From CAZSAT01 sp964604675 (GTDB lineage Bacteria; Myxococcota_A; UBA796; CAJQPC01): a stretch of DNA of 63,561 bases. The notes under the pieces were generated by a model, which had not been told where the DNA came from, searched no databases, and saw only the letters and a program-made list of their open reading frames with translations. The stretch spans positions 1 to 63,561 of the forward strand of contig CAZSAT010000028.1 in assembly GCA_964604675.1 (NCBI GenBank). Reading direction: 5' to 3'. Below, one piece after another: positions 8,660 to 16,664 of this stretch (positions are counted from its first letter, which is position 1; each line of letters starts with the position of its first letter). A program made the translations under genes and the position numbers.

Positions 8660-8671
8660 TCATTTGAATAT
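8656..8671. promoter_or_regulatory. ArsR-type operator, 16-bp palindrome
   Basis: ATATTCA-TT-TGAATAT is a perfect inverted repeat in an AT-rich island, 19 nt before the ArsR-rhodanese start. It covers the -35 region implied by TAGGAT at 8679-8684. Sequences of the ATTC...GAAT type are typical targets of ArsR-family repressors, so autoregulation is likely. Confidence 0.6.
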
Positions 8672-8690
8672 TAGAAGATAGGATCGAACC

Positions 8691-9362
8691 GTGCCCCTCG
8701 AGACCAGCGACCGCCGCTTCAAGGACAACGCCTACACGGCCTGGGCCACCGTCACCAAGGCGCTCGCCAGTCCCAGGCGGCTCGAGATCGCGGATCTCCT
8801 GGTCCAGCGGCCGCGCACCGTCGAGGACCTCGCGTCCGCCGTCCAGCAGCCGATCGCGAACGTCTCGCACCACCTGCAGATCCTCCGCCGCGGTGGCTTG
8901 GTGGAGACGGAGCGCCGGGGGACGTTCATCCACTACACCCTGGCACCGGAGGTCGCTGAAGCGCTCGTCGCACTCCGGCACCTCGCGCTCGAGCGGAGCG
9001 ATGACCTGATGGGTGCGGTTCGGCGCTTCCACGACCGCGAACCCGAGACCGTTCCGGTGTCCGAGCTCCAGGCCCGCCTCGCAGCCGGGACCGCGACGCT
9101 CATCGACGTCCGACCGGCCGACGAGTTCGCCGTGGCACACCTTCCCGGCGCGATCTCGGTGCCCATCGACACCTTGCACCTGCGCGTGTCGGAGCTCCCC
9201 GATCACCTCCTGGTCGCCACGTGTCGAGGTCCCTTCTGCACGTACGCAGCGCGCGCCGTGCGTCTGCTCCGCGAGGCCGGGCGGGAGGCTGTCCGCTTCG
9301 AGCTCGGTCCCGCCGAGTGGACGGTGTCGGGCGGCGTGCTGGTCCCGGAGCTCGCGTCGTGA
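8691..9362 (+). CDS. ArsR-family repressor fused to a rhodanese domain
   Basis: Residues 1-100 form a winged-helix ArsR DNA-binding domain: KALASPRRLEIADLLVQRPR, then the recognition helix IANVSHHLQILRRGGLVETE and the wing. Residues 120-215 are a rhodanese domain with LIDVRPADEFAVAHLPGA and the active-site loop CRGPFCTYAARAVRLL. The catalytic Cys can form a persulfide, so the protein may sense sulfane sulfur, sulfide or another thiophilic stress; this is known only by analogy with other ArsR-rhodanese fusions. GTG start with TAGGAT ending 7 nt upstream and no strong Shine-Dalgarno, consistent with a leaderless mRNA. Its stop overlaps the transporter start (GTGA). Confidence 0.9.
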   Translation: MPLETSDRRFKDNAYTAWATVTKALASPRRLEIADLLVQRPRTVEDLASAVQQPIANVSHHLQILRRGGLVETERRGTFIHYTLAPEVAEALVALRHLALERSDDLMGAVRRFHDREPETVPVSELQARLAAGTATLIDVRPADEFAVAHLPGAISVPIDTLHLRVSELPDHLLVATCRGPFCTYAARAVRLLREAGREAVRFELGPAEWTVSGGVLVPELAS

Positions 9363-10615
9363 ACCGTCTCGGCCTGAAGCAGAACCTCCCCCAGTTCGCC
9401 CTGCTCGTGCTGGTCAATGCCTTTGTCGGCGGCATGGTCGGCCTGGAGCGCGCCATCCTCCCAGCGCTCGCGGAGGAGGACTTCGGGCTCGCCGCGCGCA
9501 GTGCCGTGCTGTCGTTCATCGTCGTCTTCGGCATCACGAAGGCTGGCGCCAACTTCGTCGCGGGCCGCCTGTCGGATCGCGTGGGACGGCGCCCCGTGCT
9601 GCTGCTGGGCTGGGCGTTGGCGCTCCCTGTTCCCGTGGTGCTGCTCTACGCGACCTCCTGGCAGCAGGTCGTGGGCGTGAACGCGCTCCTGGGCATCAGC
9701 CAGGGGCTCACGTGGTCGACCACCGTGGTGATGAAGATCGATCTGGCCGGTCCACGCCAGCGCGGGCTGGCGATGGGGCTCAACGAGTTCGCCGGCTACC
9801 TCGCGGTCGGGCTCGCGGCCCTCGCCAGCGGCTACGTCGCGGTCGATCACGGCCTGCGTGCGCCGTTCTGGCTGGGGCTGGCCTTTGCCGTGGTCGGACT
9901 GGGCCTCTCGGCGGCCTTCGTGCGCGAGACCGCCGGCCTCGCCCGTTCCGAGTCCAGGGCGGAGCCAGCACCCGCGATGACGGGCGGCGAGGTGTTCGTC
10001 CGCACGACCGTGGCCGACCCCGCCCTCTCAAGCGCCACCCAGGCCGGCTTCACCAACAACCTGAACGATGGCCTCGCCTGGGGCCTCTTTCCCCTCGTCT
10101 TCGCGGCCGCGGGACTCGGCCTCGCCGAGATCGGCGTGCTCGCAGCGCTCTACCCCGTGGTCTGGGGCCTCGGTCAACTCGTGACCGGCGCTGCGTCCGA
10201 CCGCTTGGGCCGAAAGCCGTTCATCGTCGGGGGCATGCTGCTGCAGGCCGTGGCGCTGGCGCTCATCGTCGCCAGCGACTCCTTCCTGGGCTTCGCGCTC
10301 GCATCGGTCTTGCTCGGCGCGGGCACGGCGATGGTGTACCCGACCCTGTTGGCGGTGGTCGGCGATGCCGCCGCTCCGAGCTGGCGCGGGAGCGCGGTGG
10401 GCGTGTACCGCCTGTGGCGCGACAGCGGATACGCCGCCGGCGCGCTCGTCGCGGGCCTGGTGGCCGACCAACTCGGGCTGGACGCGGCCGTGTTGGTGGG
10501 AGCGGCGCTCACCGCGGTGTCCGGGCTGATCGCAGCCTGGCGGATGCCCGGCGCTCAGCCCTCCGGGTCCACCCGGATGAGCTCGTTCGCGGGACCGTCC
10601 ACGTACCAGAGGTAG
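9359..10615 (+). CDS. major facilitator superfamily transporter
   Basis: This 418-residue protein has about 12 membrane segments. The loop 2-3 signature GRLSDRVGRRPVLLLGW and its repeat in the second half (GAASDRLGRKPFIVGGM) define the MFS. The two halves are joined by a charged central loop (SESRAEPAPAMTGGE). The substrate is not visible in the sequence. The GTG at 9359 overlaps the stop of the ArsR-rhodanese gene by 4 nt, so the two are translationally coupled, and the transporter is probably the regulated output of that sensor, such as an efflux pump for sulfur or metal stress. Its last 61 nt overlap the convergent lipoprotein gene. Confidence 0.9.
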   Translation: MNRLGLKQNLPQFALLVLVNAFVGGMVGLERAILPALAEEDFGLAARSAVLSFIVVFGITKAGANFVAGRLSDRVGRRPVLLLGWALALPVPVVLLYATSWQQVVGVNALLGISQGLTWSTTVVMKIDLAGPRQRGLAMGLNEFAGYLAVGLAALASGYVAVDHGLRAPFWLGLAFAVVGLGLSAAFVRETAGLARSESRAEPAPAMTGGEVFVRTTVADPALSSATQAGFTNNLNDGLAWGLFPLVFAAAGLGLAEIGVLAALYPVVWGLGQLVTGAASDRLGRKPFIVGGMLLQAVALALIVASDSFLGFALASVLLGAGTAMVYPTLLAVVGDAAAPSWRGSAVGVYRLWRDSGYAAGALVAGLVADQLGLDAAVLVGAALTAVSGLIAAWRMPGAQPSGSTRMSSFAGPSTYQR

Positions 10616-11796
10616 CCGTTCGGGCCGATCGTGAGGCCCATGATGCCCTCCGCTCCCGTCTCGGCGCGGTCGAGCTCGGTGCCGTCGTCGGCGTAGACGA
10701 TGATCTCCCCGGTGGCGTGGTCGGTCACGAAGACCCGACTGTCCTGGACGAAGACACCGCTGGGCTCACCCAGGCCGTCCGCGAACACCTCGAGGGTGGC
10801 GCCCGTGTAGGCGGTGTGCTCGGCCAGCGGCTCCATCGCGGCATTGGGCGCATAGCTGCTCGACTCGCTGGCGGTCGACGTGTCGACCCGCAGGATGCGC
10901 CCCGTGCCGGTGTCGGCGATGAGCAGGCGTCCGGAGGCATCGCTCGCCAGGTGGCCGGGAACCTCGGGGACGCGGGTCAGCACCACGTCGGTGTAGCGTC
11001 GGATGCGCCCGTCGCTGTGGTCGTCGTAGCCAGCGCCGTGGTCGTCCGCGAAGTCGTACCACACGAGCTGTTGGTTCCAGCCGTCGAAGACCCAGTAGGC
11101 GTTGCCGACGTCGTGCTCGATGCCCATGCACATCGGGGAGCCGTGCAGCATGTCGAGGTGGCTGCCACCGAGATCGCTCCAGAAGTCCTGGTTCACGGCG
11201 GCGTACACGTCGAGGTCGCTCGACCAAAGCGATGGGCCCATGAAGTCGTTGGCGGCGTAGTGGCCGTTGTAGGTGTTCCGCGACTCGTGGCAGGTGCCGA
11301 AGTTGATCTCGTCGGATCCCGAGTACAGCGCCTCGCCGAAGGCATGTCCCGAGACCTCCTCCATGAAGTGGTAGCCGTACACGTCCGCGTAGACACCCGA
11401 GGATTGGCTGGCCTCGCCGGCGTTCCAGTAGATGACGTGGCCGTCGATGTCCTGGTTGGCCACCCAGAGCTCGTCGGTGCGCTCGGGGTGCCAGTCGACG
11501 TCCCGAGGGCGGTCCAGCCCGTCGGCACGTGATCCCACCACGGTGAAGGCGCGCTCAGCTTCGAGCCCGAGCTCGGGCACGGCCGCGACGTCCGACCCTC
11601 CGTCGCCTCCGTCGCCTCCGTCGCCTCCGTCGCCTCCATCACCGCCGTCGCCTCCATCACCGCCGTCGCCGCCGTCACCTCCATCGCCGCCGTCGCCGCT
11701 GGGATCGGCCGTGTCGCGTTCGTCGTGGTAGGGAGTCGACGTGTCGTCGGGCTGCGCGCCGTCGCAGGCGAGCAAGAGGGTGGCCAGGCCGATCAT
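10555..11796 (-). CDS. lipoprotein with Gly-Asp linker and NHL-like beta-propeller
   Basis: This 413-residue protein starts MIGLATLLLAC, so the lipobox Cys is residue 11 and there is no charged n-region. No upstream in-frame start exists. A linker of 11 Gly-Asp-Gly units (DNA 11599-11697) follows. The rest looks like a propeller with NHL-type blades, such as PRDVDWHPERTDELWVANQD, ASGRLLIADTGTGRILRVDT and GLTIGPNGYLWYVDG. Several His and Cys residues (GTCHESRNTYNGHY, GSPMCMGIEHDVG) occur in the middle. It should be an extracytoplasmic binding or structural protein; no enzymatic motif was found. GGAG precedes the ATG. Confidence 0.8.
   Translation of the reverse strand: MIGLATLLLACDGAQPDDTSTPYHDERDTADPSGDGGDGGDGGDGGDGGDGGDGGDGGDGGDGGDGGSDVAAVPELGLEAERAFTVVGSRADGLDRPRDVDWHPERTDELWVANQDIDGHVIYWNAGEASQSSGVYADVYGYHFMEEVSGHAFGEALYSGSDEINFGTCHESRNTYNGHYAANDFMGPSLWSSDLDVYAAVNQDFWSDLGGSHLDMLHGSPMCMGIEHDVGNAYWVFDGWNQQLVWYDFADDHGAGYDDHSDGRIRRYTDVVLTRVPEVPGHLASDASGRLLIADTGTGRILRVDTSTASESSSYAPNAAMEPLAEHTAYTGATLEVFADGLGEPSGVFVQDSRVFVTDHATGEIIVYADDGTELDRAETGAEGIMGLTIGPNGYLWYVDGPANELIRVDPEG
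11599..11697 (-). repeat. tandem 9-bp repeats encoding (Gly-Asp-Gly)11
   Basis: About eleven degenerate 9-bp units, GGCGACGGA-like on the minus strand, lie in frame within the lipoprotein gene. The four promoter-distal units are identical, the others drift at the third codon position, which suggests expansion by slippage. Confidence 0.8.
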
Positions 11797-11957
11797 GCGG
11801 TGCTCCGTGAGCCCGTGAATGTGCCATGTGCGCGGGGGCTCGTCAGCTCGAGCACAGACTTCGCAAGCGCTTGACCGGACTCGATGGGCGGTCGGCCGCG
11901 GTACAGTCGGCGCATGTCCCCCTGCTGGCCAGCGCTCGCATTCCTGGCCGCCGTCGC

Positions 11958-12965
11958 GTGAAGGTGCTCGCGAGCCGGCGTGCGGGCGTGCAGGTCTGGC
12001 TGCCCGTGGTGCTGATCGCTGCGGTGCACTACCTGTCGCCGCACCACGCGCACTGGCTGCACGATCTGGCGCGGAGGCTCTTCTACCTGCCGGTGGTGCT
12101 CGCCGCGCTCATGGGCGGACCCGCGGGAGGGCTGGCGGCCGCGGGCGTGGTGGTCGTGGTGTACGTGCCCCACGCCTTCCTGCCGGGCTTCTCTCATGAC
12201 CCGGGGTCGACCAGCCAGAAGCTCCTGGAGCTCGGCTTCTACCCGCTGCTTGGCTGGTTTGTCGGGCGGCTGGCAGCACGCATCCGTGAGCAGGACCAGG
12301 CGCTGGCTCGAGGGTCGAGGCTCGAGTCGCTCGGCCAGCTCACCGCCGGACTGGCCCACGAGATCAAGAACCCCCTTCACGCCATGAGGCAGACTGCTGA
12401 GCTCTTGATCGACCATGTGCCCGCCAGCGATCCAGATCGCGAGCTGGCGGATGCGCACCTCTCCGAGATCGATCGACTCTCCGCGCTCCTGCGACGCTTC
12501 CTGGAGTACGCCCGTGGCTCGAAGGCCGAAGTCGCCACCGTCGCCCTGGACGAGGTGGTGCAGCTGACGGCGGATCTCGTGCGCGCTCAGGCCGCTCGGC
12601 AGGGCACGACGATCGTGGTGCACAGCGATGGGGGCTCGGCGGTCGGAAACCGGGACCAGCTCGTGCAGGTCACCCTGGGCATTGCCTTGAACGCGCTCCA
12701 GGCGCTCGGGTCCGGCGGAAGGGTGGTGCTCGAGAGCCGAGGTTCTTGCCTCGTGATCGAGAACGACGGTCCGCCGATCGCCGAGGGCGATCTGGACCGG
12801 GTGTTCGACCCCTTCTTCTCGCGAAGCGAACAGGGGACCGGGCTGGGGCTGAGCACGGCGTGGCGCATCGTCGACGACCTCCACGGCGAGATCCGGGCGC
12901 TGAACCTCCCGGAGTCCAAGGGCGTGCGCTTCGTGGTGGAGCTGCCCGCGGCGACCGTGCCGTAG
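11958..12965 (+). CDS. membrane sensor histidine kinase
   Basis: This 335-residue kinase has three or four membrane helices in residues 10-105 (WLPVVLIAAVHYLS, FYLPVVLAALMGGPAGGL, LLELGFYPLLGWFVGRL) with almost no periplasmic domain. The dimerisation H-box is GLAHEIKNPLHAMR near residue 135. The ATPase domain has an N-box (IALNALQAL, degenerate), IENDGPPI, the F-box DPFFSR and the G2 box GTGLGLSTAW. The longer open frame starts at 11826, but the GTG at 11958 gives a normal membrane N-terminus. No response regulator is adjacent, so it is an orphan kinase. Confidence 0.88.
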   Translation: MKVLASRRAGVQVWLPVVLIAAVHYLSPHHAHWLHDLARRLFYLPVVLAALMGGPAGGLAAAGVVVVVYVPHAFLPGFSHDPGSTSQKLLELGFYPLLGWFVGRLAARIREQDQALARGSRLESLGQLTAGLAHEIKNPLHAMRQTAELLIDHVPASDPDRELADAHLSEIDRLSALLRRFLEYARGSKAEVATVALDEVVQLTADLVRAQAARQGTTIVVHSDGGSAVGNRDQLVQVTLGIALNALQALGSGGRVVLESRGSCLVIENDGPPIAEGDLDRVFDPFFSRSEQGTGLGLSTAWRIVDDLHGEIRALNLPESKGVRFVVELPAATVP

Positions 12966-13033
12966 TCGCTGGGGGACGGAGGCCGAATTCCGTCCAGTCG
13001 GACGCGGGTCCGACCGACACGCTTCGGAGGAGG

Positions 13034-13451
13034 TTCGCGACGCTTCGCATCGAGGTCCACGTCGGTCGGACGGTGTTCCGTGAACTCGCCGAGCGGTGGC
13101 GCGCGCTGGCGCTCCAGGCTGAGCGTGTGCCTGTGGCCCCGTCGGTGCTTTGGCACGCCACACGGAACCTGCCGGACAGGAGCGTCATGGTGCTGGCCGC
13201 ACACGAGGGAGGAGCGCTGGTCGGCGTCTGGCCCTTCGCCTCGATCCGCTTTGGCGGGCTGCGGATGTGGGTGCCTCTCGTGCGGCTCCCGGCGGTCCGC
13301 GCCGACGCGGCGGTGCTCGAGCACCTCCCTGTCGACGCCGTGCTGGCGAGAGAACCCGCCCCCTTCGTCGACCTCTCGGCCCTGGCGGATCGGCGGGCGT
13401 ACCTCGCCGCGCGCTCCCGCAACCGTCGAGGCTCGCTGAAGCGCCACCGCA
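13034..13451 (+). pseudogene. truncated BioF2/GNAT-like acetyltransferase remnant
   Basis: An open stretch with coding character reads RIEVHVGRTVFRELAERW, then VMVLAAHEGGALVGVWPFAS, then AYLAARSRNRRGSLKRHRR. This order fits the first half of BioF2/CelD-type GNAT acetyltransferases, including the Arg-rich segment before the second GNAT half. There is no ATG, GTG or TTG in frame at the expected start, although CGGAGGAGG lies at 13025-13033. After about 13450 the coding signal switches to the opposite strand. The gene is broken at its 3' end and perhaps at its 5' end. Confidence 0.5.
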
Positions 13452-13678
13452 GGTCGCCCTCCTGCCCGAGCGCGAGGTTGCCGGTGCCCTGCTCGGCCAT
13501 GTGGAGGAGGTCGCGGTTCTGCCGGGGGGGAGCCGTGCAGCAGGCCGGCCAGCGCTTCGTCCCCGAACAGTCCGGAGTCCAGCAGCGTGTGGCGCAGCTT
13601 GACCACCGGGTGGCTCCACAGCGCCGCGTGTCGGGGCGCGAAGTCGGGGAGCCAGCGGCGCGTTCCAGCCGAGCTCAC
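13436..13678 (-). pseudogene. truncated, frameshifted cupin-like gene, third gene of the peroxidase operon
   Basis: The GTG at 13678 overlaps the TGA of the di-heme peroxidase gene, so this was a translationally coupled third gene. It reads WLPDFAPRHAALWSHPVVKL and then FGDEALAGLLHGSP. At 13524-13530 a run of seven C (minus strand) shifts the frame; with six, it continues RQNRDLLHMAEQGTGNLALG up to RWRFSE. All codons of the second segment end in G or C. The pattern resembles N-termini of cupin-like proteins related to 2OG dioxygenases; this is recall only. Coding character ends near 13436, where it meets the acetyltransferase remnant head-on. Confidence 0.5.
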
Positions 13679-14949
13679 GGGATGGGCGAAGCCGGTGGCT
13701 GGGTCAGCGAGGTGTCGAGCGCTTCCCCTGTGAGGCTCTCGAGGAAGGCCACGAGCGCGGCGACCTCTTCGTCACCCCACGCATCCTGCACCTGCAGCAG
13801 GTCTTCGGCGTGGGAGAAGGTCGGGGTCTCGTCGAGGTCGGCGTAGTACTGCACCACCTCGGTGAGGGTCTCGAAGTGGCCGCCGTGCATGTAGGGCGCG
13901 GTGTCGGCCACGTTGCGGAGGCTCGGTGTCTTGAACTGGCCGAGCTGCTCGTCTCCGCGGGTGAGGTGGTCGAGCTTCGCAGCCCCGGTCTCAGGGTCGT
14001 CGGAGTACGCGCCCGAGCCGTTGAAGGTGCCGGACTGCACCGTCGCGATGCCGTCGTAGCGGCCGCGGTCTTCCGCATCGAGCCAGTCTCGTGGCCCCAA
14101 GCCGATGTTGTGGAACTCGCGGTTCGAGAAGCTCGGCCCGCTGTGGCAGAAGTGGCAGGCTCCTTCGCCGAGGTAGAGCGCGAGCCCGTCGAGGGCCTCG
14201 TCGGAGAGCTCGTGGTCCTCGCCGGTCCGCAGCGCGCTCACGTAGCGGTCGAAGGCGCTGTCTTGTCGCACGAGCGTGCGCTCGTAGGCCGCGATGGCCT
14301 TGCCCACGTTCGCGAACACCCCATTCACGGTGTGCTGGTCGTCGCTGGTCATCGACAGCCAGTTCACGTTCTGGGTGCCTTGCAGATCCTCGTCGTCCGG
14401 GCGGGCGTTGGGAGGGAAGCGCGTGCGGTCCGAGAGGTCCGGCAAGCTGCCGAACACGCTGGCGTAGGCCTCGGCCAGCTCCGGGTCGTCGTGGAGGAGG
14501 AGCGCGACGTCGGTGCGCGTGGTCGCCTGCTCGGCGGGACTCTCGAGCGGGCCAAGGGCCTGGCACCACGCCGTGTCGCACCGACCGTCCCAGAAATACC
14601 AGCGGTTCCACGCGGTGTTGAGCGCTGTCGGGGCGTGCCTGCCCGTGAGGCCCGCCCCTTCCGAGAGCTGCAGGCCGTCGGCAAAGCCCTGCTGCGGATC
14701 GTGGCACGTGGCACAGGACACGTCATCGGCGCCCGAGAGACGCGCGTCGAAGAAGAGCCACTGGCCCAGGTGCGCGGCGTCCGGATCGTCGGCCCACGCG
14801 TTGGTGGTGTCGGCCGGCACCTCAGGCAACGGCGACAGCCCGAGGATCGTCGCCTCTTCGGCGGCCGTCCACCGGCTCGCGTCGACCGCGCTGTCGCGGC
14901 CCGCGGTGTCGCCCGTGCCGTTCGTGCACGCCAGCACCAGCAGGATCAC
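13675..14949 (-). CDS. lipidated di-heme cytochrome c peroxidase / MauG-family protein
   Basis: This 424-residue protein begins MILLVLAC (GTG start), lipobox Cys at residue 8. Two heme sites are visible: CATCH near residue 73 and CHFCH near residue 240. The segments LGQWLFFDARLSG, GFADG and APTALNTAWNRWYFWDG are typical of the CcpA/MauG family, as are TPSLRNVADTAPYMHGG and the final helix VAALVAFLESLTG. Such enzymes reduce peroxide or carry out MauG-like protein oxidations in the periplasm. Its GTG overlaps the TGA of the polyhistidine YtkA-like gene, and a broken cupin-like gene overlaps its own stop, so a three-gene operon is indicated. Confidence 0.9.
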   Translation of the reverse strand: MILLVLACTNGTGDTAGRDSAVDASRWTAAEEATILGLSPLPEVPADTTNAWADDPDAAHLGQWLFFDARLSGADDVSCATCHDPQQGFADGLQLSEGAGLTGRHAPTALNTAWNRWYFWDGRCDTAWCQALGPLESPAEQATTRTDVALLLHDDPELAEAYASVFGSLPDLSDRTRFPPNARPDDEDLQGTQNVNWLSMTSDDQHTVNGVFANVGKAIAAYERTLVRQDSAFDRYVSALRTGEDHELSDEALDGLALYLGEGACHFCHSGPSFSNREFHNIGLGPRDWLDAEDRGRYDGIATVQSGTFNGSGAYSDDPETGAAKLDHLTRGDEQLGQFKTPSLRNVADTAPYMHGGHFETLTEVVQYYADLDETPTFSHAEDLLQVQDAWGDEEVAALVAFLESLTGEALDTSLTQPPASPIP

Positions 14950-15386
14950 CCGCAGCACTCCGCGTGGAAGGTCACGCTGTCGCTTGTGTCGCCCTGCGCC
15001 ACGTCCACGCGGATCTCCCAGTGGCCCGCCATGTGGAACAAGAACGGCGACAGGGTCCAGCTCCCGTCCTGGTTCATGGTCGCCGCGGGCGTGACGTTCA
15101 TGCCGTGCTCGTGCTCCGGCATGAAGCCATCGGCGTCCACGGTGACGTCGGTCAACAGCGTGCTCATGTCGCCCGCCGCGAAGACCTGGAAGGTGACGGC
15201 GAACTCCTCGGACTCCATCACGGGATCGGGATCCGTGCCGTACATCACGTGGAAGGTCCCGCCGTCGGTGTCGGCGGCCTTGGTCGTGTCGTACGACGCG
15301 GTGTCTTCGCCGTGGTGGTGGTGGTGGTGTCCTGTGTCGCTCGCCGCCGGGGCGTCCGTGCACGCGAACATGGCCAGGATCAGCAT
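14946..15386 (-). CDS. YtkA-like lipoprotein with a natural hexahistidine
   Basis: The 146-residue protein starts MLILAMFAC (Cys9), and no upstream in-frame start exists. Immediately after the linker comes six consecutive His (residues 20-25) followed by GEDT. Residues 45-140 look like a YtkA/FixH-type beta-sandwich with a His-rich loop (GFMPEHEHGMNV) and LFHMAGHWEIRVDV. It ends AECCG. Both His clusters suggest copper or zinc binding at the cell surface or periplasm. It is coupled to the di-heme peroxidase, which recalls metal-binding partner plus MauG-like enzyme pairs. GAGGAGG precedes the ATG. Confidence 0.8.
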   Translation of the reverse strand: MLILAMFACTDAPAASDTGHHHHHHGEDTASYDTTKAADTDGGTFHVMYGTDPDPVMESEEFAVTFQVFAAGDMSTLLTDVTVDADGFMPEHEHGMNVTPAATMNQDGSWTLSPFLFHMAGHWEIRVDVAQGDTSDSVTFHAECCG

Positions 15387-15451
15387 CGACTCCTCCTCGG
15401 GTCCAGCGTACTAAGGCTACGGCGCCCCAGCCAGTCGGGGTCCACCATGGC

Positions 15452-16606
15452 ATGCTCCGGCGCATGCTCCTGCTCGCCTGGGCCTGCCAATGCGCCCCTG
15501 AACCCGAACCCGACGACAGCGGACAGCTCGAGGCGGCTGTGCCCCACGACACGGCTCCCACGACGGAGGACACCGACCTCCCCCGCGACACCGACACCGC
15601 TCCGCCCGACAGCCCGGTCGACACCGACTCCGGCGACACGGCGGGGTGGAGCTGCGACGAGCCGCGCGTGCACGAGGGGGACCTCTACCTGCAGTCCAAC
15701 GACCAGGTGGAGACCTTCTGCGAGAGCTGGAACACCGTGTCGGGCGACCTCACCTTCCACTTCGGCGACTCCGAGGACCCGATCCTGCAGCTCGACGGCG
15801 CTCGGTGCCTGTGCGACGTGGGCGGCGACCTCGAGTTCTTCTACGCCCCCGCGGTGCCGGACCCGGACCCGGAAAGCGCCGGTCCGCCACCGCCGCACGT
15901 CTCCACGGACTTCGAGCTGGTCAACGTGCGGACCATCGGTGGGGACCTCTACGTGCACCACATCCCCGGGGTCACCAACCTGCAGACCTTCCGAGAGCTC
16001 ACCAGCGTGGGGGGAAGCATCCGGGTCGAGGACAACTCCGCGCTGACCACCGTCAGCTTCAGCGCCCTGACCGAGCTGGGTGGCGGGCTCGAGCTGATCG
16101 AGCTCAACGAGCTGCTCGCGGTGAGCGTTCCCGAGCTCGCGACCATCCCCGGCGATCTGCTGCTTGGCGATCCGGACGACCAGACCTGGCACTACGCGCT
16201 CACCACCGTCGACCTGGGTTCGGTCACGAGCGTGGGCGGCCGGGTCGCCCTCCGAGGCCTGCCCGTGCTGGAGCAGGTGAACCTGCCGCTGGTGCAGACC
16301 ATCGGCGGCGCCTTGGCGATCGAGTCCACCTGCGCGACCCAGCTCGACCTGGCAGAGCTCAGCTCCGTCGGGAGCCTCCAGCTCCAGGGCCTCTGCGGCG
16401 TCGACGACTTCACGGGCCTCTCGTCCCTGTCCCAGGTCGCCGGTGACCTCACCGTGAGCGGCAACGCCCGCTTGTCCCAGGAGGAGGTGGACGCGTTCGT
16501 GAGCGGGCTCAGCGTGGGCGGCTCGACCGTGGCCGTGGGGAGCGAGGTCGGCACGTGCGACGACTACTGGCGCGGTGTGTGGTACCGCGCATCCACCTGC
16601 GATTGA
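15452..16606 (+). CDS. lipoprotein with receptor-L-domain-like beta-helix
   Basis: This protein is 384 residues from the first Met (380 from the second, at 15464). Both give a lipobox LLLAWAC. A Thr/Asp/Pro linker of about 50 residues follows. From residue 70 onward, short repeats of about 22 residues (GGDLYVHHIPGVTNLQTF, VGGSIRVEDNSALTTVSF, VGGRVALRGLPVLEQVNL) resemble the right-handed solenoid of receptor L-domains. It ends with a Cys pair in TCDDYW and STCD. Likely a surface-exposed adhesion or recognition protein. It is divergent from the YtkA-like gene. Confidence 0.75.
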   Translation: MLRRMLLLAWACQCAPEPEPDDSGQLEAAVPHDTAPTTEDTDLPRDTDTAPPDSPVDTDSGDTAGWSCDEPRVHEGDLYLQSNDQVETFCESWNTVSGDLTFHFGDSEDPILQLDGARCLCDVGGDLEFFYAPAVPDPDPESAGPPPPHVSTDFELVNVRTIGGDLYVHHIPGVTNLQTFRELTSVGGSIRVEDNSALTTVSFSALTELGGGLELIELNELLAVSVPELATIPGDLLLGDPDDQTWHYALTTVDLGSVTSVGGRVALRGLPVLEQVNLPLVQTIGGALAIESTCATQLDLAELSSVGSLQLQGLCGVDDFTGLSSLSQVAGDLTVSGNARLSQEEVDAFVSGLSVGGSTVAVGSEVGTCDDYWRGVWYRASTCD

Positions 16607-16664
16607 TCCGAACGCGGGCGCTGAGCGAATACACTGTGACCGCCTGCCCCGAGAGGTCCCCTCG

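Noticed and set aside
8640..9206. 188-codon minus-strand frame opposite the ArsR-rhodanese gene
   Set aside because: Antisense to a gene with clear ArsR and rhodanese motifs.
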